A stretch of DNA of 64,000 nt from Oasisia sp. SBJ-2009 (GCA_964017155.1 OZ024857.1:32593542-32657541), one strand, 5' to 3'; counted from the first letter of the stretch, positions 12,314-23,547 are shown. Numbers and translations are program-made. Notes: a model not told the origin generated them from the letters alone.

Positions 12314-13160
12314 GAAGTTGGGTGGTGTGCGGAAGTTGGGTAGAGTGCGGAAGTTGGCTGTAGTGCTGAGTTTGGGTTGAGTGCAGAGGTTGGGTGGAGT
12401 GCGGAAGTTGGGTGGAGTGCGGAAGTTGGGTGGAGTGCGAAGGATGGGAGGAGGGCGGAGGTTGGCTGGAGTGCTGAGTTTGGATTGAGTGCAGAGGTTG
12501 GGTGGAGTGCGGAAGTTCGGTGGAGTGCGGAAGTTGGGTGGAGTGCGGATGTTGGGTGGAGTGCGGAAGTTGTTTGGAGTGCGGAGAATGGGTGGAATGC
12601 GGAGGTTGGATGGAGTGCGAAGGTAGGGTGAAGTGGGGAGGTTGGGTGGAGTAGGGAGGTTGGGTGAAGTGGGGAGGTTGGGTGGAGTGAGGAGGTTGGG
12701 TGAAGTTGGGAGGTTGGGTGAAGTGGGGAGGTTGGGTGGAGTGGGGAGGTTGGGTGAAGTGGGGAGGTTGGGTGAAGTGGGGAGGTTGCGTGGAGTGGGG
12801 AGGTTGGGTGAAGTGGGGAGGTTGGGTGGAGTGAGGAGGTTGGGTAGAGTGGGGAGGTTGGGTGAAGTGGGGAAGTTGGGTGGAGTGGGGAGGTTGGGTG
12901 AAGGGCGGAGGTTGGGTGGAGGGCGGAGGTTGGGTGGACTGGGGAGGTTGCTTGGGGTGGGGAGATTGGGTGGAGTGGGGAGGTTCGGTGAAGTGGGGAG
13001 GTTGGGTGGAGTGGGGAGGTTGGGTGGAGTGCGGAAGTTGTGTGGAGTGCGGAGGTTGGGTGGAGTTCGGAGGTTGGATGGAGTGCGGAAGTTGGGTGGA
13101 GTGCGGAAGTTGGGTGTAGTACGGAAGTTGGGTGGAGTGCGGAGGTTGGGTTGAGTGCGG
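11811..13160 (+). repeat. Region A HOR copy A6, shortened to 1,350 bp
   Basis: This copy is 75 x 18 bp long. It shares the hybrid join of A5 (here near 12,093) but keeps a longer stretch after it, including GTTGGCTGTAG near 12,352 and GATTGAGTGCAG near 12,483. These two marker states are also found in A7 (near 14,926 and 16,741) but not in A1-A4, which have GTTAGCTG and GAGAGCAG. Confidence 0.86.
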
Positions 13161-16100
13161 AAGTTGGTTCGAGTGCGGAGGTTGGTTGGCGTGCGGAGGT
13201 TGGTTGGAAGGCGGACGTTTGGTGAAGTGGGGAGGTTGGGTGGAGTTGGGAGGTTGGGTGAAGTGTGGAGGTTGGGTGGAGTGGTGAAGTTGGGTGGTGT
13301 TCGGAGGTTGGGTGGAGTGCGGAGGTTGGGTGGAGCGCGGAAGTTGCGTGGAGTACGGAAGTTGGGTGGTGTGCAGAAGTTGGGTGGAGTGCTGAGTTTG
13401 GGTTGAGAGCAGAGGTTGGGTGGAGTGCGGAAGTTGGGTGGAATGCGGAAGTTGGGTGGTGTGCGGATGTTGGGTGGAGTGCGGATGTTGTTTGGAGTGC
13501 GGAGATTGGGTGGAATGCGGAGGTTGGATGGAGTGCGAAGGTTGGGTGAAGTGGGGAGGTTGGGTGGAGTGGGGAGGTTGGGTGAAGTGGGGAGGTTGGG
13601 TGGAGTGAGGTGGTTTGGTGAAGTGGGGAGGTTGGGTGAAGTGGGGAGGTTGGGTGGAGAGGGGAGTTTGGGCGGGGTGGGGAGGTTGGGTGGAGTGGGG
13701 AGATTGGGTGGAGTGGGGAGGTTGGGTGAAGAGGGGAGGTTGGGTGAAGTGGGGAGGTTGGGTGAAGTGGGGAGGTTGCGTGGAGTGAGGAGGTTGGGTG
13801 GAGTGGGGAGGTTGGGTGGAGTGCGGAAGTTGTGTGGAGTGCGGAGGTTGGGTGGAGTGCGGAGGTTCGATGGAGTGCGGAAGTTGGGTGGAGTGCGGAA
13901 GTTGGGTGGAGTGCGGAGGTTGGGTTGAGTGCGGAAGTTGGTTCGAGTGCGGAGGTTGGGTGGCGTGCGGAGGTTGGTTGGAATGCGGAGGTTTGGTGAA
14001 GTGGGGAGGTTGCGTGAAGTAGGGAGGTTGGGTGAAGTGGGGAGGTTGGGTGGAGTGGGGAGGTTGGGTGGAGTAGGGAGTTTGGGTGGAGTGGGGAGGT
14101 TGGGTGATGTGGGGAGGTTGGGTGAAGTGGGGAGGTTGGGTGGAGTGGGGAGGATGGGTGAAGTGGGGAGGTTGGGTGAAGTGGGGAGTTTGGGTGGAGA
14201 GTGGAGTTTGGGTGGAGTGGGGAGGTTCGGTGGAGTGGGGAGGTTGGGTGCTCTGGGGAGGTAGGGTGAAGGGGGAGGTTGGGTGGAGTGATGAGGTGGG
14301 TGGAGTGGGGAGTTTGAGTGGAGTGGGGAGGTTGGGTGATTTGGGGAGGTTGGGTGGTGGGGAGGTTGGGTGATGTGGGGAGGTTGGGTGAAGTGGGGAG
14401 GTTGGGCGAAGTGGGGAGGTTGGGTTGAGTGGGGAGGTTGTATGAAGTGGGGAAGTTGTGTGGAGTGCGGAGGTTGGGAGGAGTGCGGAGGTTGCATGGA
14501 GTGCGGAAGTTGGGTGGAGTGCGGAAGTTGGGTGAAATGGGGAGGTTGGGTGGAGTGGGGAGGTTGGGTGGAGGGCGGAGGTTGGGTGGAGTGGGGATGA
14601 TGGGTTGAAGTGGGGAGGTTGGGTGGAGTGGTGTGGTTGGTTGGAGTGCGTAGGTTGGGAGGAGTGGGGAGGTTGGGTGGAGTTGGCAGGTCGGATGACG
14701 TGGGGAGGTTCCGTGGAGTGGGGAGGTTGGGTGGAGTGCTGAAGTTGGGTGGTGTTCGGAGGTTGGGTGGAGTGCGGAGGTTGGGTGGAGCGCGGAAGTT
14801 GCGTGGAGTACGGAAGTTGAGTGGTGTGCGGAAGTTGGGTGGAGTGCGGAATTTGGGTGGAGTGCGGAAGTTGCGTGGAGTACGGAAGTTGGGTGGTGTG
14901 CGGAAGTTGGGTAGAGTGCGGAAGTTGGCTGTAGTGCTGAGTTTGGGTTGAGTGCAGAGGTTGGGTGGAGTGCGGAAGTTGGGTGGAGTGCGGAAGTTGG
15001 GTGGAGTGCGAAGGATGGGAGGAGGGCGGAGGTTGGCTGGAGTGCTGAGTTTGGATTGAGTGCAGAGGTTGGGTGGAGTGCGGAAGTTCGGTGGAGTGCG
15101 GAAGTTGGGTGGAGTGCGGATGTTGGGTGGAGTGCGGAAGTTGTTTGGAGTGCGGAGAATGGGTGGAATGCGGAGGTTGGATGGAGTGCGAAGGTTGGGT
15201 GAAGTGGGGAGGTTGGGTGGAGTAGGGAGGTTGGGTGAAGTGGGGAGGTTGGGTGGAGTGAGGAGGTTGGGTGAAGTTGGGAGGTTGGGTGAAGTGGGGA
15301 GGTTGGGTGGAGTGGGGAGATTGGGTGGAATGCGGAGGTTGGATGGAGTGCGAAGGTTGGGTGAAGTGGGGAGGTTGGGTGGAGTGGGGAGGTTGGGTGA
15401 AGTGGGGAGGTTGGGTGGAGTGAGGTGGTTTGGTGAAGTGGGGAGGTTGGGTGAAGTGGGGAGGTTGGGTGGAGAGGGGAGTTTGGGCGGGGTGGGGAGG
15501 TTGGGTGGAGTGGGGAGATTGGGTGGAGTGGGGAGGTTGGGTGAAGAGGGGAGGTTGGGTGAAGTGGGGAGCTTGTGTGAAGTGGGGAGGTTGCGTGGAG
15601 TGAGGAGGTTGGGTGGAGTGGGGAGGTTGGGTGGAGTGCGGAAGTTGTGTGGAGTGCGGAGGTTGGGTGGAGTGCGGAGGTTCGATGGAGTGCGGAAGTT
15701 GGGTGGAGTGCGGAAGTTGGGTGGAGTGCGGAGGTTGGGTTGAGTGCGGAAGTTGGTTCGAGTGCGGAGGTTGGGTGGCGTGCGGAGGTTGGTTGGAATG
15801 CGGAGGTTTGGTGAAGTGGGGAGGTTGCGTGAAGTAGGGAGGTTGGGTGAAGTGGGGAGGTTGGGTGGAGTGGGGAGGTTGGGTGGAGTAGGGAGTTTGG
15901 GTGGAGTGGGGAGGTTGGGTGATGTGGGGAGGTTGGGTGAAGTGGGGAGGTTGGGTGGAGTGGGGAGGATGGGTGAAGTGGGGAGGTTGGGTGAAGTGGG
16001 GAGTTTGGGTGGAGAGTGGAGTTTGGGTGGAGTGGGGAGGTTCGGTGGAGTGGGGAGGTTGGGTGCTCTGGGGAGGTAGGGTGAAGGGGGAGGTTGGGTG

Positions 16101-17546
16101 GAGTGATGAGGTGGGTGGAGTGGGGAGTTTGAGTGGAGTGGGGAGGTTGGGTGATTTGGGGAGGTTGGGTGGTGGGGAGGTTGGGTGATGTGGGGAGGTT
16201 GGGTGAAGTGGGGAGGTTGGGCGAAGTGGGGAGGTTGGGTTGAGTGGGGAGGTTGTATGAAGTGGGGAAGTTGTGTGGAGTGCGGAGGTTGGGAGGAGTG
16301 CGGAGGTTGCATGGAGTGCGGAAGTTGGGTGGAGTGCGGAAGTTGGGTGAAATGGGGAGGTTGGGTGGAGTGGGGAGGTTGGGTGGAGGGCGGAGGTTGG
16401 GTGGAGTGGGGATGATGGGTTGAAGTGGGGAGGTTGGGTGGAGTGGTGTGGTTGGTTGGAGTGCGTAGGTTGGGAGGAGTGGGGAGGTTGGGTGGAGTTG
16501 GCAGGTCGGATGACGTGGGGAGGTTCCGTGGAGTGGGGAGGTTGGGTGGAGTGCTGAAGTTGGGTGGTGTTCGGAGGTTGGGTGGAGTGCGGAGGTTGGG
16601 TGGAGCGCGGAAGTTGCGTGGAGTACGGAAGTTGAGTGGTGTGCGGAAGTTGGGTGGAGTGCGGAATTTGGGTGGAGTGCGGAAGTTGCGTGGAGTACGG
16701 AAGTTGGGTGGTGTGCGGAAGTTGGGTAGAGTGCGGAAGTTGGCTGTAGTGCTGAGTTTGGGTTGAGTGCAGAGGTTGGGTGGAGTGCGGAAGTTGGGTG
16801 GAGTGCGGAAGTTGGGTGGAGTGCGAAGGATGGGAGGAGGGCGGAGGTTGGCTGGAGTGCTGAGTTTGGATTGAGTGCAGAGGTTGGGTGGAGTGCGGAA
16901 GTTCGGTGGAGTGCGGAAGTTGGGTGGAGTGCGGATGTTGGGTGGAGTGCGGAAGTTGTTTGGAGTGCGGAGAATGGGTGGAATGCGGAGGTTGGATGGA
17001 GTGCGAAGGTTGGGTGAAGTGGGGAGGTTGGGTGGAGTAGGGAGGTTGGGTGAAGTGGGGAGGTTGGGTGGAGTGAGGAGGTTGGGTGAAGTTGGGAGGT
17101 TGGGTGAAGTGGGGAGGTTGGGTGGAGTGGGGAGGTTGGGTGAAGTGGGGAGGTTGGGTGAAGTGGGGAGGTTGCGTGGAGTGGGGAGGTTGGGTGAAGT
17201 GGGGAGGTTGGGTGGAGTGAGGAGGTTGGGTAGAGTGGGGAGGTTGGGTGAAGTGGGGAAGTTGGGTGGAGTGGGGAGGTTGGGTGAAGGGCGGAGGTTG
17301 GGTGGAGGGCGGAGGTTGGGTGGACTGGGGAGGTTGCTTGGGGTGGGGAGATTGGGTGGAGTGGGGAGGTTCGGTGAAGTGGGGAGGTTGGGTGGAGTGG
17401 GGAGGTTGGGTGGAGTGCGGAAGTTGTGTGGAGTGCGGAGGTTGGGTGGAGTTCGGAGGTTGGATGGAGTGCGGAAGTTGGGTGGAGTGCGGAAGTTGGG
17501 TGTAGTACGGAAGTTGGGTGGAGTGCGGAGGTTGGGTGGAGTGCGG
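13161..17546 (+). repeat. Region A HOR copy A7, expanded to 4,386 bp
   Basis: The next copy-start marker is at 17547, so this copy is 4,386 bp. The excess comes from an 1,815-bp internal tandem duplication (about 13,500-15,314 and 15,315-17,129) plus the longer-form 108-bp segment. Private changes include GAGCTTGTGTG near 15,570. After the marker at 17547 only about 115 bp of region-A sequence remain before the transition to region B. Confidence 0.86.
13500..17129 (+). repeat. 1,815-bp tandem duplication inside copy A7
   Basis: Markers at 13798/15613, 13929/15744, 14370/16185, 14610/16425 and 14948/16763 are each 1,815 bp apart. 1,815 is 101 x 18 minus 3, matching the -3 bp of the off-length monomer cluster it contains. 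The junction near 15,315 fuses a GTGGAGTGGGG monomer to the GGAGATTGGGTGGAATGC unit, which elsewhere follows TGTTTGGAGTGC. The phase of the 18-bp repeat is unbroken across the join. Confidence 0.88.
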
Positions 17547-17688
17547 AAGTTGGTTCGAGTGCGGAGGTTGGTTGGCGTGCGGAGGTTGGTTGGAAGGCGG
17601 ACGTTTGGTGAAGTGGGGAGGTTGGGTGGAGTTGGGAGGTTGGGTGAAGTGTGGAGGTTGGGTTGAGTGCGAACTTTGGGTGGAGTGC

Positions 17689-18276
17689 GGAGGTTGGGTG
17701 GAGTGGGGAGGTTGGGTGAAGTAGGAAGGTTGGGTGAAATGGGGAGGTTGGGTGGAGTGGGGAGGTTGGGTGGAGTGGGTAGTTTGGGTGGAGTGGGGAG
17801 GTTGGGTGATGTGGGGAGGTTGGGTGAAGTGGGGAGGTTGGGTGGAATGGGGAGGTTGAGTGAAGTGGGGAGGTTGGGTGGAGTGAGGAGGTTGGGTGAA
17901 GTGGGGAGGTTGGGTGGAGTTGGGAGGTTGCATGGAGTGCGGAAGTTGGGTGGAGTGCGGAAGTTGGGTGGAGTGCAGAGGTTGGGTGAAGTGGGGAGGT
18001 TGGGTGGAGTTGGTAGGTTGGGTGGAGGGCGGAGGTTGGGTGGAGTGGTGTGGTTGGGTGGAGTGGGGAGGTTGGGTGAAGTGGGGAGGTTGGGTGGAGT
18101 GAGGAGGTTGGGTGAAGTTGGGAGGTTGGGTGAAGTGGGGAGGTTGGGTGGAGTGGGGAGGTTGGGTGAAGTGGGGAGGTTGGGTGAAGTGGGGAGGTTG
18201 GGTGGAGTGAGGAGGTTGGGTGGAGTGGGGAATTTGAGTGGAGTGGGGAGGTTGGGTGATTTGGGGAGGTTGGGTG
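17689..18276 (+). repeat. Mainly TGGGG-type block with two long C-free runs
   Basis: 17,689-17,930 (242 bp) and 18,031-18,276 (246 bp) contain no C on the + strand. Two adjacent TGGGG monomers fit the usual G-quadruplex pattern: GGG, 6-nt loop (TGGAGT or TGAAGT), GGGG, 5-nt loop (AGGTT), GGG, 6-nt loop, GGGG. Overlapping matches therefore occur through these runs. The short C-bearing part between them (17,931-18,030) has TGCGG monomers. Whether quadruplexes form in the cell cannot be told from sequence. Confidence 0.8.
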
Positions 18277-20221
18277 CAGTGGGGAGGTTGGGTGATGTGG
18301 GGAGGTTGGGTGAAGTGGGGAGGTTGGGTGAAATGGGGAGGTTGGGTTGAGTGGGAAGGTTGTTTGAAGTTGGGAAGTTGTGTGGAGTGCGGAGGTTGGG
18401 TGGAGTGCGGAGGTTGGGTGAAGTGGGGAGGTTGGGTGGAGTGGGGAGGTTGAGTGGAGTGAGGAGGTTGGGTGATTTCGGGAGGTTGGGTGCAGTGGGG
18501 AGGTTGGGTGATGTGGAGAGGTTGGGTTGAGTGGGGAGGTTGTATGAAGTGGAGAAGTTGTGTGGAGTGCGGAGGTTTATGTGGAGTGCGGAGGTTGCAT
18601 GGAGTGCGGAAGTTGGGTGGAGTGCGGAGGTTGGGTGAAGTGGGGACGTTGGGTGGAGTGGGGAGGTTGGGTGGAGGGCGGAGGTTGGGTGGAGTGGTGT
18701 GGTTGGGTGGAGTGGGGAGGTTGGGTGAAGTGGGAAGGTTGGGTGGAGTGAGGAGGTTGGGTGAATTTGGGAGGTTGGGTGACGTGGGGAGGTTGGGTGG
18801 AGTGGGGAGGTTGGGTGAAGTGGGGAGGTTGGGTGGAGTTAGGAGGTTGGGTAGAGTGGGGAGGTTGTGTGAAGTGGGGAAGTTGGGAGGAGTGGGGAGG
18901 ATGGGTGAAGGGCGGAGGTTGGGTGGAGGGCGGAGGTTGGGTGGAGTGGGGAGGTTGCTTCGGGTGGGGAGATTGGGTGGAGTGGGGAGGTTCGTTGAAG
19001 TGGGGAGGTTGGGTGGAGTGGGGAGGTTTGGTGGAGTGCGGAAGTTGTGTGGAGTGCGGAGGTTGGGTGGAGTTCGGAGGTTGGATGGAGTGCGAAAGTT
19101 GGGTGGAGTGCGGAAGTTGGGTGTAGTACGGAAGTTGGGTGGAGTGCGGAGGTTAGGTGGAGTGCGGAAGTTGGTTCGAGTGCGGAGGTTGGGTGGAGTG
19201 CGGAAGTTGGGTGGAGTGCGGAGGTTGGGTGAAGTGGGGAGGTTGGGTGGAGTGGGGAGGTTGGGTGGAGGGCGGAGGTTGGGTGGAGTGGTGTGGTTGG
19301 GTGGAGTGCGTAGGTTGGGAGGAGTGGGGAGGTTGGGTGGAGTTGGCAGGTTGGATGGCGTGGGGAGGTTCGGTGGTGTTCGGAGGTTGGGTGGAGCGCG
19401 GAGGTTGGGTGGAGCGCGGAAGTTGCGTGGAGTACGGAAGTTGGGTGGTGTGCGGAAGTTGGGTGGAGTGCGGAAGTTGGCTGGAGTGCTGAGTTTGGGT
19501 TGAGAGCAGAGGTTGGGTGGAGTGCGGAAGTTGGGTGGAATGCGGAAGTTGGGTGGAGTGCGGATGTTGGGTGGAGTGCGGAAGTTGTTTGGAGTGCGGA
19601 GATTGGGTGGAATGCGGAGGTTGGATGGAGTGCGAAGGTTGGGTGAAGTGGGGAGGTTGGGTGGAGTGGGGAGGTTGGGTGAAGTGGGGAGTTTGGGTGG
19701 AGTGAGGAGATTTGGTGAAGTTGGGAGGTTGGGTGAAGTGGGGAGGTTGGGTGAAGTGGGGAGGTTGGGTGGAGAGGGGAGTTTGGGCGGGGTGGGGAGG
19801 TTGGGTGGAGTGGGGAGATTGGGTGGAGTGGGGAGGTTGGGTGAAGAGGGGAGGTTGGGTGAAGTGGGGAGGTTGGGTGAAGTGGGGAGGTTGCGTGGAG
19901 TGCGGAAGTTGTGTGGAGTGCGGAGGTTGGGTGGAGTGCGGAGGTTCGATGGAGTGCGGAAGTTGGGTGGAGTGCGGAAGTTGGGTGTAGTGCGGAGGTT
20001 GGGTTGAGTGCGGAAGTTGGTTCGAGTGCGGAGGTTGGGTGGCGTGCGGAGGTTGGTTGGAATGCGGAGGCTTGGTGAAGTGGGGAGGTTGGGTGAAGTG
20101 TGGAGGTTGGGTTGAATGCGAACTTTTGGTGGAGTGCGGACGTTGGGTGGAGTGGGGAGGTTGGGTGAAGTAGGGAGGTTGGGTGAAGTGGGGAGGTTGG
20201 CTGGAGTGGGGAGGTTTGGTG

Positions 20222-20948
20222 GAGTGGGGAGTTTGGGTGGAGTGGGGAGGTTGGGTGATGTGGGGAGGTTGGGTGAAGTAGGGAGGTTGGGTGGAGTGGG
20301 GAGGATGGGTGAAGTGGGGAGGTTGGGTGGAGAGTGGAGGTTGGGTGGAGTGGGGAGGTTCGGTGGAGTGGGGAGGTTGGGTGCTCTGGGGAGGTAGGGT
20401 GAAGTGAGGAGGTTGGGTGGAGTGATGTGGTGGGTGGAGTGGGGAGTTTGAGTGGAGTTGGGAGGTTGGGTGATTTGGGGAGGTTGGGTGGAGTGGGGAG
20501 GTTGGGTGATGTGGGGAGGTTGGGTGAAGTGGGGAGGTTGGGCGAAGTGGGGAGGTTGGGTTGAGTGGGGAGGTTGTATGAAGTGGGGAAGTTGTGTGGA
20601 GTGCGGAGGTTGGGTGGAGTGCGGAGGTTGCATGGAGTGCGGAAGTTGGGTGGAGTGCGGAAGTTGGGTGGAGTGCGGAAGTTGGGTGAAATGGGGAGGT
20701 TGGGTGGAGTGGGGAGGTTGGGTGGAGGGGTGAGGTTGGGTGGAGTGGGGAGGATGGGTTGAAGTGGGGAGGTTGGGTGGAGTGCGGAGGTTGGGTGAAG
20801 TGGGGAGGTTGGGTGGAGTGGGGAGGTTGAGTGGAGTGAGGAGGTTGGGTGATTTCGGGAGGTTGGGTGCAGTGGGGAGGTTGGGTGATGTAGAGAGGTT
20901 GGGTTGAGTGGGGAGGTTGTATGAAGTGGAGAAGTTGTGTGGAGTGCG
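20222..20948 (+). repeat. 0.7-kb segment, first of three copies in region B
   Basis: This segment recurs at about 25,262-25,988 (offset 5,040, exactly 280 x 18) and about 31,725-32,451 (a further 6,463 bp). It contains the GGTGCTCTGGGG unit, a 17-bp GGTGGGTGGAGTGGGGA unit after GAGTGATGT, and a GGATGGGTTGAAG unit. Single-base differences occur, for example GATGTAGAG near 20,888 against GATGTGGAG near 25,928. Confidence 0.83.
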
Positions 20949-21800
20949 GAAGTTGGGTGGAGTGCGGAAGTTGGGTGGAGTGCGGAGGTTGGGTGAAGTG
21001 GGGAGGTTGGGTGGAGTTGGGAGGTTGCATGGAGTGCGGAAGTTGGGTGGAGTGCGGAAGTTGGGTGGAGTGCGGAGGTTGTGTGAAGTGGGGAGGTTGG
21101 GTGGAGTTGGGAGGTTGGGTGGAGGGCGGAGGTTGGGTGGAGTGGTGTGGTTGGGTGGAGTGGGGAGGTTGGGTGAAGTTGGGAGGTTGGGTGAAGTGGG
21201 GAGGTTGGGTGGAGTGGGGAGGTTGGGTGAAGTGGGGAGGTTGGGTGAAGTGGGGAGGTTGTGTGGAGTTGGGAGGTTGGGTGAAGTGGGGAGGTTGGGT
21301 GGAGTGAGGAGGTTGGGTAGAGTGGGGAGGTTGGGTGAAGTGGGGAAGTTGGGAGGAGTGGGGAGGTTGGGTGAAGGGCGGAGGTTGGGTGGAGGGCGGA
21401 GGTTGGGTGGAGTGGGGAGGTTGCTTGGGGTGGGGAGATTGGGTGGAGTGGGGAGGTTCGGTGAAGTGGGGAGGTTGGGTGGAGTGGGGAGGTTTGGTGG
21501 AGTGCGGAAGTTGTGTGGAGTGCGGAGGTTGGGTGGAGTTCGGAGGTTGGATGGAGTGCGAAAGTTGGGTGGAGTGCGGAAGTTGGGTGTAGTACGGAAG
21601 TTGGGTGGAGTGCGGAGGTTAGGTGGAGTGCGGAAGTTGGTTCGAGTGCGGAGGTTGGGTGGAGTGCGGAAGTTGGGTGGAGTGCGGAGGTTGGGTGAAG
21701 TGGGGAGGTTTCGTGGAGTGCGGAAGTTGTGTGGAGTGCGGAGGTTGGGTGGAGTGCGGAGGTTCGATGGAGTGCGGAAGTTGGGTGGAGTGCGGAAGTT

Positions 21801-22628
21801 GGGTGTAGTGCGGAGGTTGGGTTGAGTGCGGAAATTGGTTCGAGTGCGGAGGTTGGGTGGCGTGCGGAGGTTGGTTGGAATGCGGAGGCTTGGTGAAGTG
21901 GGGAGGTTGGGTGAAGTGTGGAGGTTGGGTTGAGTGCGAACTTTGGGTGGAGTGCGGACGTTGGGTGGAGTGGGGAGGTTGGGTGAAGTAAGGAGGTTGG
22001 GTGAAGTGGGGAGGTTGGGTGGAGTGGTGAGGTTTGGTGGAGTGGGGAGTTTGGGTGGAGTGGGGAGGTTGGGTGATGTGGGGAGGTTGGGTGAAGTGGG
22101 AAGGTTGGGTGGAGTGGGGAGGATGGGTGGAGTGGGGAGGTTGCGTGGAGTGAGGAGGTTGGGTGGAGTGGGGAGGTTGGGTGGAGTGAGGAAGTTGGGT
22201 GGAGGGCGGAGGTTGGGTGTAGTGCGGAGGTTGGGTTGAGTGCGGAAGTTGGTTCGAGTGCGGAGGTTGGGTGGCGTGCGGAGGTTGGTTGGAATGCGGA
22301 GGATTGGTGAAGTGGGGAGGTTGGGTGAAGTGTGGAGGTTGGGTTGAGTGCGAACTTTGGGTGGAGTGCGGACGTTGGGTGGAGTGGGGAGGTTGGGTGA
22401 AGTAGGCAGGTTGGGTGAAGTGGGGAGGTTGGGTGGAGTGGGGAGGTTTGGTGGAGTGGGGAGTTTGGGTGGAGTGGGGAGGTTGGGTGATGTGGGGAGG
22501 TTGGGTGAAGTGGGAAGGTTGGGTGGAGTGCGGAGGATGGGTGAAGTCGGGAGGTTGGGTGAAGTGGGGAGGTTGGGTGGAGAGTGGAGGTTGGGTGGAG
22601 TGGGGAGGTTCGGTGGAGTGGGGAGGTT
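21801..22628 (+). repeat. 414-bp tandem pair (23 monomers)
   Basis: Sequence from about 21,801 repeats at about 22,215 (markers 21934/22348, offset 414 = 23 x 18). The halves share GGTTCGAG, GGTGGCGTG and GTGCGAACTTTG units but differ at several single bases, so this duplication is older than those in region C. A related pair with a 450-bp offset lies at 29.2-30.1 kb. Confidence 0.8.
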
Positions 22629-23547
22629 GGGTGCTCTGGGGAGGTAGGGTGAAGTGAGGAGGTTGGGTGGAGTGATGTGGTGGGTGGAGTGGGGAGTTTG
22701 AGTGGAGTGGGGAGGTTGGGTGATTTGGGGAGGTTGGGTGGAGTGGGGAGGTTGGGTGATGTGGGGAGGTTGGGTGAAGTGGGGAGGTTGGGCGAAGTGG
22801 GGAGGTTGGGTTGAGTGGGTAGGTTGGGTGGAGGGCGGAGGTTGGGTGGAGTGGTGTGGTTGGGTGGAGTGCGTAGGTTGGGAGGAGTGGGGAGGTTGGG
22901 TGGAGTTGGCAGGTTGGATGGCGTGGGGAAGTTCGGTGGTGTTCGGAGGTTGGGTGGAGCGCGGAGGTTGGGTGGAGCGCGGAAGTTGCGTGGAGTACGG
23001 AAGTTGGGTGGTGTGCGGAAGTTGGGTGGAGTGCGGAAGTTGGTTGGAGTGCTGAGTTTGGGTTGAGAGCAGAGGTTGGGTGGAGTGCGGAAGTTGGGTG
23101 GAGTGCGGAAGTTGGGTGGAGTGCGGATGTTGGGTGGAGTGCGGAAGTTGTTTGGAGTGCGGAGATTGGGTGGAATGCGGAGGTTGGATGGAGTGCGAAG
23201 GTTGGGTGAAGTGGGGAGGTTGGGTGGAGTGGGGAGGTTGGGTGAAGTGGGGAGTTTGGGTGGAGTGAGGAGATTTGGTGAAGTTGGGAGGTTGGGTGAA
23301 GTGGGGATGTTGGGTGAAGTGGGGAGGTTGAGTGGAGAGGGGAGTTTGGGCGGGGTGGGGAGGTTGGGTGGAGTGGGGAGATTGGGTGGAGTGGGGAGGT
23401 TGGGTGAAGAGGGGAGGTTGGGTGAAGTGGGGAGGTTGGGTGAAGTGGGGAGGTTGCGTGGAGTGCGGAAGTTGTGTGGAGTGCGGAGGTTGGGTGGAGT
23501 GCGGAGGTTCGATGGAGTGCGGAAGTTGGGTGGAGTGCGGAAGTTGG

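Larger units (their letters stand above)
1..17660 (+). repeat. Region A: higher-order repeat domain, 2,463-bp period
   Basis: A marker (AAGTTGGTTCGAG followed by a GGTTGGCGTG unit and a GGCGGACG unit) recurs at 1, 2464, 5679, 8142, 10713, 11811, 13161 and 17547. Undisturbed copies are 2,463 bp, which is 137 monomers less 3 bp. The 3-bp deficit is fully explained by two 17-bp, one 16-bp and one 19-bp monomer in each copy. Other region-A markers are a GGTCGGATGACGTG unit followed by GGTTCCGTGG (about 1530-1556) and a GTTAGCTG or GTTGGCTG unit. The domain ends near 17,660, where the sequence passes into a GGTTGAGTGCGAACTTTG unit typical of region B. Copies differ by scattered single-base changes and by whole-monomer gains and losses. 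Confidence 0.93.
9906..20633 (-). other. Long stop-free stretch on the minus strand, not supported as a gene
   Basis: This interval reads as 3,575 codons without a stop, giving hexapeptide repeats such as PPHSTQ, PTPPNL and HPTSPL. The reverse complement of the monomer has no stop in any of its three frames, so long open stretches are expected without selection. The reading phase switches between the three hexapeptides inside this one stretch because of 1- to 2-bp indels, and shorter open stretches overlap it in other frames. It ends where a GTTAGCTG variant supplies a TAA. No signal peptide, non-repeat domain, splice structure or promoter is visible. A repetitive secreted or cell-wall protein cannot be strictly excluded but is unlikely. 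Confidence 0.15.

Noticed and set aside
9906..20633. A 3,575-codon proline/histidine/serine/threonine-rich protein on the minus strand, and similar ones at 24751-32136, 40221-44675 and 50706-55160
   Set aside because: All three minus-strand frames of the monomer are stop-free, so length is not evidence. The frames switch phase through 1-2 bp indels, overlap one another, and end only at rare unit variants. There is no non-repeat domain, signal peptide or gene context.
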